A stretch of 64,000 nt of DNA from Camelimonas fluminis. Its GTDB lineage: Bacteria > Pseudomonadota > Alphaproteobacteria > Rhizobiales > Beijerinckiaceae. The position numbers and the translations under genes are program-made. Shown here in pieces: positions 10,033-20,481 of this stretch. Location of the stretch: positions 371,572 to 435,571 of the forward strand of contig NZ_BNCG01000003.1 of NCBI RefSeq assembly GCF_014656355.1, written 5' to 3'. How positions within the stretch are numbered: the stretch's first letter is position 1; every line of letters begins with the position of its first letter. The notes below the pieces were generated by a model that saw nothing but the letters and a program-made list of their open reading frames with translations, made no database searches and was not told where the DNA came from.

Positions 10033-10440
10033 TCACGCCGCGGGCGCCGCAATGGCCTGCCGCCGCAGGCAGCCATATTGCAGCGCGGCCAGCGCGGCGA
10101 CCCACACGGCCTGGGCGAGAACAAACGCAACCCCCAGGGCGTTGGGCGTCACCCAGCCGGCGACGATGATCGCGACGGATTCAACCGCCCACAGAGCGTT
10201 GCAGACGATGACCGCCACGACCGCCGCCCTGGGAGGCCGGGCGCCGCGGGCCAGCAGCCCGACGGCGCCGCCGAAGACAATCAGGAATGCGCCGGCATAG
10301 CGCAGCAACGGTTCTGGCAGGGCGAGCAGCGACGCGAGGTAGCCGCCGCCGATCGCCATCAGCGCGCCCGCGCCAAGGCAGGTCACGGCGTCAAGGATGA
10401 GAAGGTTGCGCAGCATGGGGCTGGTCTGAAAACGGGTCAT
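10033..10440 (-). CDS. small integral membrane protein, unknown function
   Basis: A 135-residue hydrophobic protein with four predicted membrane segments, separated by short basic loops (LLARGARPPRAAV, GCLRRQ). I do not recognise a named family. The ATG at 10440 has AGGGAG upstream. It begins 44 bases after the NTF2-like gene on the same strand, so the two probably form one transcript. It is convergent with the DUF1178 gene, with only 9 bases between the stops. Confidence 0.65.
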   Translation of the reverse strand: MTRFQTSPMLRNLLILDAVTCLGAGALMAIGGGYLASLLALPEPLLRYAGAFLIVFGGAVGLLARGARPPRAAVVAVIVCNALWAVESVAIIVAGWVTPNALGVAFVLAQAVWVAALAALQYGCLRRQAIAAPAA

Positions 10441-10484
10441 GACTGGACTCCCTGGTTGGTGTGTTGCTCTGGGCGGCGGATGCA

Positions 10485-10886
10485 TCAGCCGGCGGGCGGC
10501 GGATCGCCGGGCTTCTGGTCGATGAAGCCGGTGACGGCGCTGAACCGGCCGCCGTTGACGCGGGCGAAGTCGGTTCCGGCGGCGATGGAAGGACCACCCT
10601 CCGGCCCCAGCGACCAGGAGAAACGCACGCAGTCGCCGGTGGCTTCGGGTTCGCCGCGCAGGCTGAATGACAAGCCGGCAAACTGTTGCTGCGCTGCGCC
10701 GACCATGCCGGAGATGCCGTCAGGGCCTTCGCCGGCCATCACCGGATCGAGATAGGCCGCGCCGCTGGTGAACAGCGCGCCGGCAAGAACGCTCCGCCGG
10801 GTGGCGTCGGCCTCGTTCCACAGGGCGATATACTGCGTCGCGAGACGGCGGGCGGCGTCCGCAGGGACATGGGCTTGCTGTTGCAT
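10485..10886 (-). CDS. NTF2/SnoaL-like domain protein
   Basis: A 133-residue single-domain protein of the NTF2-like cone fold. It has a helical start (RRLATQYIALWNEAD), a GISGMVGAAQQQFAG helix, then alternating strands ending FSAVTGFIDQKPGD. Such proteins bind small hydrophobic ligands or act as isomerases or hydrolases; no specific role can be assigned. The ATG at 10886 has AAAGGA upstream, while the frame is open far beyond it with no family match. It is followed by the small membrane protein gene. Confidence 0.7.
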   Translation of the reverse strand: MQQQAHVPADAARRLATQYIALWNEADATRRSVLAGALFTSGAAYLDPVMAGEGPDGISGMVGAAQQQFAGLSFSLRGEPEATGDCVRFSWSLGPEGGPSIAAGTDFARVNGGRFSAVTGFIDQKPGDPPPAG

Positions 10887-11126
10887 GGCGTATCCTTTCG
10901 CGTTGATCCTGAAGTGGACCGTGACGCCATGATGCGCGGCCACCTGAGCCCTGGCGATTACGCGCGAGGTAACGGCGGCGATTTCGCCATCGCGCACATC
11001 CCGCCAGCGGCGGGCTGGACCGTGGCGACGCGACCATGCACATTGCCGGCAACGCGATAACGGGCGGCTGCTTCGCCTGAAAATATCCGGCGGCTCCGGA
11101 CAGCCTGTCGGGGGAGGGTCAATCAA

Positions 11127-11999
11127 ATGGGGCTGGCGCAGGATGGCGATGCCGGAGGCAATGGCGACGGGGCGTTGCATCCGCTGGATGAGGCGACGCG
11201 CCTGACCTGGACGGGCGACGGCTTCACCGGTCTGATGACCCGCGCCTACTGGAATTTCGCCGGTCCCTATGGCGGGCTGACCGCAGCCCTGCTGATGCGG
11301 GCGCTGTTGCAGCACCCGGAGCGGCGCGGCGATCCCATCGCCCTGACAGTGAATTATTGCGCCACCATTGCTGAAGGCCCGTTGCGCATCAGCCTGAGAG
11401 CGGCCCGCACCAACAGATCGACCCAGCATTGGTTTCTGGAGCTTTCCCAGGGCGACGACGCGCCGGCCATCACCGCCACGGCCATTTGCAGCGCCCGCCC
11501 TGAAACCTGGAGCCACCGCCCGGCCCAGCCGCCGCAACTGCCGCCAGAGGCGGAGCTGGTGCGTTTTCCATGGGAGAAATCACCCTGCGCCTGGATGGCG
11601 CGCTATGACGTGCGGCTTGACCGCTATACGCCGCTGGCGTCGCAACCCCTGGCGGAGCCGGTCGCCGGCGCCCAGACCGGTCTGATGCGCGACGAGCCGC
11701 CAAGGCCGCTCGACTTCGTCTCGCTGGCGGCTTTCGCCGACTGTTTCTTCGCGCGGGTGTTCGTGGCGCGCGGCGCGCTGATGCCGGTGGGCACCATTTC
11801 CATGACGACCTGGTTCCACGCGACCGCCGACGCCCTGGCGCGGCAGGGCGAGGCGCCCCTGATCGGCCACGCCGATACGCGGGTCTACAACCACGGCTAT
11901 CATGACCAGTCGGCTGAGTTGTGGAGCGGGGATGGAACCTTGCTGGCCACCAGCCATCAGCTTGTCTATTTCCGCGATCCGCCTGTACATCCCGCTTGA
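11127..11999 (+). CDS. acyl-CoA thioesterase, double hot-dog (TesB-like)
   Basis: A 290-residue double hot-dog protein. The N-terminal half carries WNFAGPYGGLTAALLMRAL and the C-terminal half MTTWFHAT and YNHGYHDQSAELW, which match the acyl-CoA thioesterase II pattern, including the late catalytic Asp/Gln region. Likely hydrolyses acyl-CoA; chain preference is unknown. GGGGGAGGG precedes the ATG. It is divergent from the NTF2-like gene and precedes the VOC gene by 83 bases on the same strand. Confidence 0.75.
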   Translation: MGLAQDGDAGGNGDGALHPLDEATRLTWTGDGFTGLMTRAYWNFAGPYGGLTAALLMRALLQHPERRGDPIALTVNYCATIAEGPLRISLRAARTNRSTQHWFLELSQGDDAPAITATAICSARPETWSHRPAQPPQLPPEAELVRFPWEKSPCAWMARYDVRLDRYTPLASQPLAEPVAGAQTGLMRDEPPRPLDFVSLAAFADCFFARVFVARGALMPVGTISMTTWFHATADALARQGEAPLIGHADTRVYNHGYHDQSAELWSGDGTLLATSHQLVYFRDPPVHPA

Positions 12000-12082
12000 C
12001 GGCGGGGTGCAAACAGGGCGCCATGCACGACAAGGTCTGGACGGAACGAATGTCCGGAATTCAGACTCATCGGGAGGAACAT

Positions 12083-12448
12083 ATGCTTGGCTACATGACC
12101 CTCGGCTCCAACAACCTGGACGCCGCCGGCAAGTTTTATGATGCGATTGCCGCTGACCTTGGCGCCAAGCGCACCGTCAACAACGACCGCATGATTGGCT
12201 GGGGCCGCAAGGGCGCCGCCGGAATCATGATTTGCAAGCCCTATGACGGCAAGGCGGCGACCGTGGGCAATGGCGTGATGCCGGCGCTCGCCGCGCCAGA
12301 CCGCGCCGCCGTGGACAAGGCCTACCAGACGGCCCTGGCCAATGGTGCCACCGACGAGGGCGCCCCTGGCGAGCGCATGCCAACCTTCTACGGCGCCTAT
12401 TTCCGTGATCCGGAAGGCAACAAGGTCTGCGTGTTCCACATGGGCTGA
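12083..12448 (+). CDS. VOC family (glyoxalase/bleomycin-resistance fold) protein
   Basis: A 121-residue protein with the paired beta-alpha-beta-beta-beta layout: MLGYMTLGSNNLDAAGKFYD at the start and FYGAYFRDPEGNKVCVFHMG at the end, where the final Glu/His are typical metal-ligand positions. Substrate is unknown. The ATG at 12083 has GGGAGGA at a good distance. A strong hairpin terminator follows at 12504. Confidence 0.85.
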   Translation: MLGYMTLGSNNLDAAGKFYDAIAADLGAKRTVNNDRMIGWGRKGAAGIMICKPYDGKAATVGNGVMPALAAPDRAAVDKAYQTALANGATDEGAPGERMPTFYGAYFRDPEGNKVCVFHMG

Positions 12449-12503
12449 GCAGAACCGGGCTGACGCATTGTCGCGTGGCTTCGCAGAAAATTGCGCACAT
12501 GAT

Positions 12504-12530
12504 CTGGCCGGTCTTCCCGGCCAGTTTTTT
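12504..12530 (+). terminator. rho-independent terminator after the VOC gene
   Basis: Perfect 8-bp stem CTGGCCGG / CCGGCCAG with a 5-base loop, followed by six T residues (12525-12530), 55 bases after the VOC stop codon. Confidence 0.9.
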
Positions 12531-12660
12531 GTCTGAAACTCACGGGTGCATTTGGGGGAAAAGTGGCCCCGGTTTCGTGAGGGAGGAGGGCCAGAGCCTC
12601 TTCCAGCGACGCGGAGGCCACCGCGCTGGAACTGGCGCATCAATCCAGGGCGGTGGAACG

Positions 12661-12682
12661 AAATCCCGTTAACAGGAACGGG
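12661..12682 (-). terminator. possible weak terminator after the CoA transferase gene
   Basis: On the minus strand CCCGTT / AACGGG forms a 6-bp stem with a 6-base loop followed by ATTTCGTT, just past the CoA-transferase stop. The stem and T-run are both short, so this is tentative. Confidence 0.3.
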
Positions 12683-12690
12683 CCTTCGCC

Positions 12691-13878
12691 CTAAATGGCC
12701 CGGGCGTCGCGCAGGCGCGCAATTTCCGCGTCATCAACCCCGATGCTGCGCAGGATCTGGTCGGTGTGTTCGCCGTTCAGGGGCGCCCGGGAACGGATCT
12801 CGCCCGGGGTGCGCGACAGAACCATGGGCGGCTGTGGCAGCAGCGCGGCCTGATCCATGCCGGGGAAGTCGACCGGCTGCAGATAGCCGGTTTCCAGCAG
12901 GTGCTGGTCGTCGAGCACTTCCTGGGGCGTCAGCACCGGCGCGGCGGGTATCCGCGCCTGCGCCAGCGCGGTGATCGCTTCGTCCGTGGTGCGCTCCGCC
13001 AGCCAGGCGCCCAGCCGGGCGCTGATCAACTCGGCGTTCTCACCGCGCACGAGATCATTGGCGAATTTCGGATCGTTGAGCCAGTAGTCCTCGTCGCCCA
13101 TCAGCTTCACCCAGCGTTTGTAGATGGGCTGCCCGGTCACGGCGACGAGCACGTGTCCGTCCCTGGTCGGCAGGATGTCGGAGGGCGCGGAGGTCTGTCC
13201 GCGGTTGCCCGTCGGCGTCCGGTTGATCTGGATGGCGGCCTGCTCGATGAGCGTTGAGCCCATCATGTTGACGGCCGTGCGCAACAGGGCGCCCTCGACG
13301 ATCTGTCCCTTGCCGGTGCGCGCCCGGTCCATCAGCGCGATCAGCGCGCCGAAGGCCATGCCGAAGGCGGTGCCGAAATCCACGTAAGGCGCGGCGGCCC
13401 GCACCGGCTGGCCGGGCTGGCCTGTCATGTAGGCGGCGCCCGACATGGCCTGGCCGATGGAATCGAAGCCAACGCGATCACGATAGGGACCGACGGCGCC
13501 GAAGGCCGAGGCGGTGACGAGGATGATGTCCGGCTTCACCGCCGTGAGACTGTCGTAGTCCAGTTTCATGGCCCGGAGCGTCTCGGGCGGCAGGTTGGCG
13601 ATGACGATATCGGCGGAGGAGACCAGTTTGCGGACGACGGCGGCCCCGTCCTCGCTCATGGGGTCAAGGGTCATGCCGCGCTTGTTGCGGTTCATCTGCA
13701 TGAACATGCCGCCGGCCCCGGACTCGCAGATCGGCGCGATGTAACGGTCTTCGCCGCCCTCGCGCTTCTCGATGCGGATGACGTCGGCGCCAAAATCCGC
13801 CAGCAGCGCGGCGCAGTAGGGGCCGGCGATGAAGCGGCCAAAATCCAGCACGCGGACGCCGGACAGCACCTGCGACAT
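12691..13878 (-). CDS. CaiB/BaiF family (class III) CoA transferase
   Basis: Family III CoA transferase of 395 residues, the normal length. The N terminus VRVLDFGRFIAGPYCAALLA is the conserved CoA-binding start, and the catalytic aspartate is D167 in PYVDFGTAF. These enzymes move CoA between carboxylic acids (carnitine, formyl, bile-acid, succinyl donors); the substrate cannot be read. GGGAGGAAAG precedes the ATG. It stands alone between the VOC gene and clpB, both on the other strand. Confidence 0.92.
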   Translation of the reverse strand: MSQVLSGVRVLDFGRFIAGPYCAALLADFGADVIRIEKREGGEDRYIAPICESGAGGMFMQMNRNKRGMTLDPMSEDGAAVVRKLVSSADIVIANLPPETLRAMKLDYDSLTAVKPDIILVTASAFGAVGPYRDRVGFDSIGQAMSGAAYMTGQPGQPVRAAAPYVDFGTAFGMAFGALIALMDRARTGKGQIVEGALLRTAVNMMGSTLIEQAAIQINRTPTGNRGQTSAPSDILPTRDGHVLVAVTGQPIYKRWVKLMGDEDYWLNDPKFANDLVRGENAELISARLGAWLAERTTDEAITALAQARIPAAPVLTPQEVLDDQHLLETGYLQPVDFPGMDQAALLPQPPMVLSRTPGEIRSRAPLNGEHTDQILRSIGVDDAEIARLRDARAI

Positions 13879-14389
13879 GACTTTCCTCCCAATATGTTAC
13901 GGGTCTTCGCCCTTGGGTGGCAGTCTAGGGGAGCATCGGCCGGAGTGGAATTGAATTTCGCCCGGACGCGTGAGGGCCGGAAGGCAATGTTCCTTGCCCG
14001 CGCCGGAGCGCGCGATCGTGAAACGGCGCTTCCCCGCCGCCATGCACGGCGCTGAAACCTGTGCATTCCATGGGCTTGCGCCCATCCCGGGCCTGGCAAT
14101 GTCCGTTAGCGCCGCCCACATTCCTTGCCGGGCCAGCATCCAGTCTGGCGCATTGCCGGCGTTTTCTGGATGACGCTGACGCATGCGGATCGGGTCGGGC
14201 GCCGGAAGCCCGGAGAAACAGGACTTTCGGGCGGATAAAAAAAACTTGTTCCCTCTGGTGTTGCCAGCCAGCAACACCCAGATAGGGTCTGTGCCGGCGC
14301 TTGGCGCCAGCAACGTATTCCGGCGGTCGCCTCCCGAGGGGCCGCCATTGCGGATCGCCCCATATGCGGGGATCCGAAAGGAGATGCGC
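13879..14389. other. intergenic region upstream of clpB with an inverted repeat
   Basis: About 510 bases between the divergent CoA-transferase and clpB genes. It holds an 8-bp inverted repeat GGTGTTGC (14257-14264) / GCAACACC (14271-14278) after a run of eight A residues, and a CCCCATAT (14358-14365) that resembles a heat-shock -10 element. No matching -35 lies at the right distance, so no promoter is called. No gene is supported. Confidence 0.4.
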
Positions 14390-17005
<2,616 letters not shown>

Positions 17006-17025
17006 GGCGGGGTCACATCGCGTAC

Positions 17026-17058
17026 GAACGCCGGGCCGCTCGCCCGGCGTTCTGTTTT
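17026..17058 (+). terminator. rho-independent terminator after clpB
   Basis: Perfect 11-bp stem GAACGCCGGGC / GCCCGGCGTTC with a 5-base loop, then TGTTTT. It lies 20 bases past the clpB stop and runs up to the stop codon of the convergent pseudouridine synthase gene. Confidence 0.9.
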
Positions 17059-17848
17059 ATGAGGCTTCCGCTTCGTCCGAAACGGCCGGCTGGTCGTCAA
17101 CGAAACCGCAGGCCGCCAGTTGCGCCAGCATGTGGGGCGGCGGCGGCGCGACGACGGTAATGGGCGGCCGGCTGGCATGGAGCGGAATGGTCACGGACCG
17201 GGCGTGCAGATGCAGGCCGGGGCCGCCATGGCGCGGCGCGGAGCCGTAAACGGCGTCGCCGAGGATCGGCCAGCCCATGGCGGCGCAGTGCACGCGCAAC
17301 TGGTGGGTGCGGCCGGTGACGGGCGCCAGTTCCACCAGGGCGCGCGGCGCACCGTCATCGGTCGTTGCGCCGAGCAGGCGCCAGCGGGTGAGCGATGGCA
17401 GCCCGGCCGGATCGACCTTCATCCACCAGCCGCGATCCGGATCGCGCTTGCCCAGCGGCAGGTCGATTTCGCCGCTCGCCGCTTCAGGATGGCCCTCCAC
17501 CACCGCCAGATAGGTCTTGTCGATGTCGCCCGCCTTGAACATGCGGCCGAGCTTGTCCAGCGCCTTGCGGTGGCGGCCGAGCACCAGGCAGCCAGAGGTG
17601 TCGCGATCAAGCCGGTGAGCGAGGGCGGGGATGCGTGGCAGGCCGAAGCGCAGCACGTCGAAGGCGCTTTCCAGATCCGGCGCATTTTTCCAGTCAGCCG
17701 CGGCCGGCCCGCGATGCACCGGCACGCCGAACGGTTTGTTGATGACCAGCATCAGCCCATCGCGATACAGCACCCGCCCGGCCATGTCGGCGCGCAGTTC
17801 ATCGAGGGTTGGTGGGGAGGGCGCTTCGGCGTGGGGCATGGTCGTCAT
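17057..17848 (-). CDS. RluA family RNA pseudouridine synthase
   Basis: Converts uridine to pseudouridine in rRNA or tRNA. The catalytic aspartate is D81 in HRLDRDTSG, and the C-terminal GRTHQLRVHCAAMGWPILGD is the conserved RluA-family end. It lacks an S4 domain, so it resembles the short RluA/TruC group; target site is unknown. The start is uncertain: the ATG at 17848 (263 residues) fits the family, has no strong ribosome binding site, and has another ATG three codons later. The frame is open upstream to 18100 without homology. Confidence 0.88.
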   Translation of the reverse strand: MTTMPHAEAPSPPTLDELRADMAGRVLYRDGLMLVINKPFGVPVHRGPAAADWKNAPDLESAFDVLRFGLPRIPALAHRLDRDTSGCLVLGRHRKALDKLGRMFKAGDIDKTYLAVVEGHPEAASGEIDLPLGKRDPDRGWWMKVDPAGLPSLTRWRLLGATTDDGAPRALVELAPVTGRTHQLRVHCAAMGWPILGDAVYGSAPRHGGPGLHLHARSVTIPLHASRPPITVVAPPPPHMLAQLAACGFVDDQPAVSDEAEAS

Positions 17849-17980
17849 CGGGTCCGATCGTTCGCTTCGCTGTAAAGCGGCGCGGCAGGCGGCGCAAATT
17901 TTGCAGTGGCGGCCCATATTCCGCCAGCTTGCGGTTGCCATCGCGGCGGCGGTGGTTAAGACCATAGACAGGCGGCGCAA

Positions 17981-18010
17981 GCATGCATGCACGCATGATT
18001 GCATGCACGC
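17981..18010. repeat. GCATGC-rich direct and inverted repeats upstream of ftsY
   Basis: The 10-mer GCATGCACGC occurs at 17985 and again at 18001, a 16-bp period, and the palindrome GCATGC occurs at 17981, 17985 and 18001. It lies 40 bases before the ftsY start, between divergent genes. Confidence 0.6.
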
Positions 18011-18050
18011 GGACAGACGACGGCGGTTGCCGGCGATCATCGGGAATGAC

Positions 18051-19472
18051 ATGAGCGACAACGACAGGAAGGGCTTCTTTTCGCGACTGTTTGGCGGCAA
18101 GAAAAACGCCAGCGAAGCGGAGAAGCCTGCCGGGACGCCCGAAAAGCCCGATCAGGACACGGCGACGCCGGACGCCGGGCCGGCTGCGAAGCCGGATGAC
18201 GTTGCTGCGCCCGCGCCTGTACCCGAAGCGCCGGTTGCCGAAGCAACGCCGGCGCCGGTATCCGCATCCGGGACGCCGCCCGCGCCCGCTCCTGTCGCGC
18301 CCGCTCCTGTCGCGCCCGCTCCCGTTGCGCCCGCTCCTGTCGCTCCAGTAATCGCGCCGGAGCCGCCGTCGGCTTCCGCGCCGCCTGTCCCGCAAGCCTC
18401 CGTCACGACGTCGCCGGATGCGCCAGCCACGCCGCTACAGCCGTCTCCGGCGCCCGATCCTGCCCCTGCGTCCGGTCCTGCCCCGGCGCCCGCTCCTGCC
18501 GCGACTCCCGTCGCTGTCGTTGCGCCCCAGCCGGTCCAGCCGGTCAAACAAAGCTGGTGGCAGCGGCTGAAGGGCGGGCTTTCCCGCACCTCATCCTCGA
18601 TCGGGACTGGCATCACCGATCTGTTCGTGCGTCGCAAGCTTGACGCGGCGGCGCTGGAGGATCTGGAAGACATCCTGATCCAGGCCGACCTTGGCGTCGA
18701 CACGACGGACCGCATCATCAAGGCGGTCAGCGCCGGCCGTTACGACAAGGAGATCTCCGCCGACGAAGTGAAGCAGGTTCTGGCGCGTGAGGTGGAGACG
18801 ACGCTGACGCCGGTGGCGCAGCCGCTGATCATCGATGCAAGCCACAAGCCTTTCGTCATCCTGATGATCGGCGTCAACGGCGCCGGCAAAACCACCACTA
18901 TCGGCAAACTGGCGCAAAAATTCCGCGCCGAGGGCCGTTCGGTGATGCTGGCGGCGGGCGACACCTTTCGCGCGGCGGCCATCGAGCAGCTCAAGGTCTG
19001 GGGCGAGCGCACCGGCGCGACGGTGGTCGCGCGCCCGCAGGGATCGGACGCGGCGGGCCTCGCCTTCGACGCCCTGAAAGAGGCAAAGGAACGCGGCGTC
19101 GACGTGTTGATGATTGACACCGCCGGCCGCCTGCAAAACAAGGCCGGCCTGATGGCCGAGCTGGAGAAAATCGTTCGCGTGGTGAAAAAGTTCGACGCCG
19201 GCGCGCCGCATGCGGCGTTACTGGTGCTGGACGCCACCACCGGCCAGAACGCGGTCAATCAGGTCGAGATTTTCGCCAGGACTGCCGGCGTCACCGGCCT
19301 GGTGATGACCAAGCTTGACGGCACGGCGCGCGGCGGCATCCTGGTGTCGATCGCGGCGAAATCGGGCCTGCCGGTGCATTTCATCGGAGTTGGCGAAAGC
19401 GTTGACGATCTGGAGCCGTTCTCCGCCCGGGATTTCGCCCGGGCCATCGCCGGGTTGCCAGAAGAGCATTGA
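18051..19472 (+). CDS. ftsY: signal recognition particle receptor FtsY
   Basis: Membrane-associated GTPase that receives SRP-ribosome complexes for co-translational insertion. The 473-residue protein has a short basic start (KGFFSRLFGGKK) that may contact the membrane. An acidic-to-Pro/Ala-rich linker (about residues 20-165) follows, then the NG domain with P-loop GVNGAGKT at 274-281, DTAGR, and TKLDGTARGG. The ATG at 18051 gives the canonical start. The linker contains a 15-bp tandem repeat. A hairpin lies just past the stop. Confidence 0.96.
   Translation: MSDNDRKGFFSRLFGGKKNASEAEKPAGTPEKPDQDTATPDAGPAAKPDDVAAPAPVPEAPVAEATPAPVSASGTPPAPAPVAPAPVAPAPVAPAPVAPVIAPEPPSASAPPVPQASVTTSPDAPATPLQPSPAPDPAPASGPAPAPAPAATPVAVVAPQPVQPVKQSWWQRLKGGLSRTSSSIGTGITDLFVRRKLDAAALEDLEDILIQADLGVDTTDRIIKAVSAGRYDKEISADEVKQVLAREVETTLTPVAQPLIIDASHKPFVILMIGVNGAGKTTTIGKLAQKFRAEGRSVMLAAGDTFRAAAIEQLKVWGERTGATVVARPQGSDAAGLAFDALKEAKERGVDVLMIDTAGRLQNKAGLMAELEKIVRVVKKFDAGAPHAALLVLDATTGQNAVNQVEIFARTAGVTGLVMTKLDGTARGGILVSIAAKSGLPVHFIGVGESVDDLEPFSARDFARAIAGLPEEH
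18281..18340 (+). repeat. 15-bp tandem repeat inside ftsY
   Basis: Four near-identical units of CGCGCCCGCTCCTGT, in frame, encode repeated APAPV pentapeptides in the FtsY linker. Unit number is likely to vary by slippage without breaking the frame. Confidence 0.85.
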
Positions 19473-19479
19473 GGTTTTT

Positions 19480-19510
19480 GACGCGCCGCGCGTGTCACGC
19501 GGCGCGCGTC
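19480..19510. other. long GC hairpin between convergent genes
   Basis: A 15-base arm (GACGCGCCGCGCGTG) faces its near-exact complement across one base, with only a central two-base mismatch. It begins 7 bases after the ftsY stop. The T-run precedes rather than follows it, so it is not a textbook terminator on either strand. Confidence 0.5.
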
Positions 19511-19591
19511 ATTGGCAAGTCGCGCTGGACAATGCAGGCGCCGGGCCGGTCTGACCGGCTGGTCGCGGGCCAGTTTCGTCAGGCGCCGTGA

Positions 19592-19807
19592 TCAGCGCGC
19601 ACCTGTGTAACCGCCATGGCGGGAGAGAAGCATGCGCGTCCTGTTACAGGCGGCTGTGCACTGGGCGATGTCGCCTTGCTGTCGGTGCACGACAAGTTTC
19701 CGGATGCAGGTGCGGAGGCAGGAGCGATGGTCGAGGTCGTCGGGGCTGGCGGCGTCAACCGGGGCGGCGACGACGAATGGCAGGATCAGGACGAGTTTCT
19801 TCAGCAT
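19592..19807 (-). CDS. small exported twin Cys-x3-Cys protein (fifth of five)
   Basis: A 71-residue protein with a clear signal peptide (basic MLKK, hydrophobic LVLILPFVVA, cleavage probably after PVDAA). The mature part of about 50 residues has four cysteines as C30-x3-C34-x15-C50-x3-C54 on basic, helix-favouring sequence (CIRKLVVHRQQ, CNRTRMLL). The spacing suggests two helices stapled by two disulfides in the periplasm or outside. No described family is recognised. The loop is longer than in its four neighbours. No strong ribosome binding site is seen. It starts 113 bases after the preceding paralogue. Confidence 0.65.
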   Translation of the reverse strand: MLKKLVLILPFVVAAPVDAASPDDLDHRSCLRTCIRKLVVHRQQGDIAQCTAACNRTRMLLSRHGGYTGAR

Positions 19808-19920
19808 GTGGCGCCCGAAAAAATTGATATGCCAACAGGTGGCCGGCGAGGCGTGACCATCCCGGCATGATTGCGCGAGGCGTCGCCGCCCCGCGCGTGG
19901 CCGTGTGGGAGCGGGCCGGT

Positions 19921-20235
19921 TCAGGAGCCAGGCCGGCAGATGGACGCGCGCATCCCGGTCGCGGGAGTCGCCGGCTGCGGAAGGCTTCGCCATTGGCGCC
20001 AGCCCTCCGGGCGACGCAACTCATGGCGGCGCTCTCCTGATGTCGAAAGGCTGACAGGATCCAGGTCCTCAAGGCAGCCGTCCATGCAGTCCAGGTAGTC
20101 GTCCCCCCAGTAGTGGTCGCAACGCTGTTCACAGACCAGTTGGAAGCGGCTCGCGCCGGCGGAGCCCGCGCAGACCAGCGACGCGGTGAGCAGAAGGGTG
20201 ATCCGCGCCGCCCAGCGCGACGTTCCTGCTTGCAT
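19921..20235 (-). CDS. small exported twin Cys-x3-Cys protein (fourth of five)
   Basis: A 104-residue protein with a signal peptide (SRWAARITLLLTASLVCAG, probable cleavage after GSAGA). The mature start has C35-x3-C39-x10-C50-x3-C54 in strongly acidic sequence (DHYWGDDYLD, CLEDLD), unlike its basic neighbours. A polar, Arg/Pro-rich tail of about 50 residues follows, with one extra cysteine, C100. Its ATG overlaps the stop of the preceding paralogue (TGATG), so translation is probably coupled. Function unknown. Confidence 0.7.
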   Translation of the reverse strand: MQAGTSRWAARITLLLTASLVCAGSAGASRFQLVCEQRCDHYWGDDYLDCMDGCLEDLDPVSLSTSGERRHELRRPEGWRQWRSLPQPATPATGMRASICRPGS

Positions 20236-20456
20236 CAGGCTCGTGGCGTTTCGCCCTCCCGGCTGCTGGCGCAGATTAGCGGGCTGCATTCGCTCGTCGC
20301 CGCCGGGAAGGCGACGGTGCAGATCCGGTAGCAGAGCGGTGGCGGATTGGCTTCATCGGCGCGGCCAAACGAAGTGGATGCGGCGAACCCGACCGCCGCC
20401 AAAATAAATATAAGATTAAATCTGCAAAACATTTTCTGTCCAATACAGTTCTTCAT
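20235..20456 (-). CDS. small exported twin-Cys protein with Cx3C/Cx4C (third of five)
   Basis: A 73-residue protein if started at the ATG at 20456, or 65 if at 20432. Signal peptide: FNLIFILAAVGFAAS, with probable cleavage after SFGRA. The mature part of about 40 residues has CYRIC, ten residues, then CSPLIC, so the second pair is Cx4C rather than Cx3C. The 5' end lies in a markedly AT-rich patch. It shares a one-base stop/start overlap with the next gene. Ribosome binding sites are weak for both possible starts. Confidence 0.65.
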   Translation of the reverse strand: MKNCIGQKMFCRFNLIFILAAVGFAASTSFGRADEANPPPLCYRICTVAFPAATSECSPLICASSREGETPRA

Positions 20457-20481
20457 GATTTCAGATGTAATTCGCAAATTA

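Noticed and set aside
14300..14366. Sigma-32 promoter for clpB
   Set aside because: CCCCATAT is present, but the nearest CTTG lies more than 50 bases upstream, well beyond the normal spacing.
19480..19510. Rho-independent terminator of ftsY
   Set aside because: The hairpin is strong, but the T-run is on its 5' side, so it does not fit a terminator on the plus strand, and the minus strand has A residues after it.
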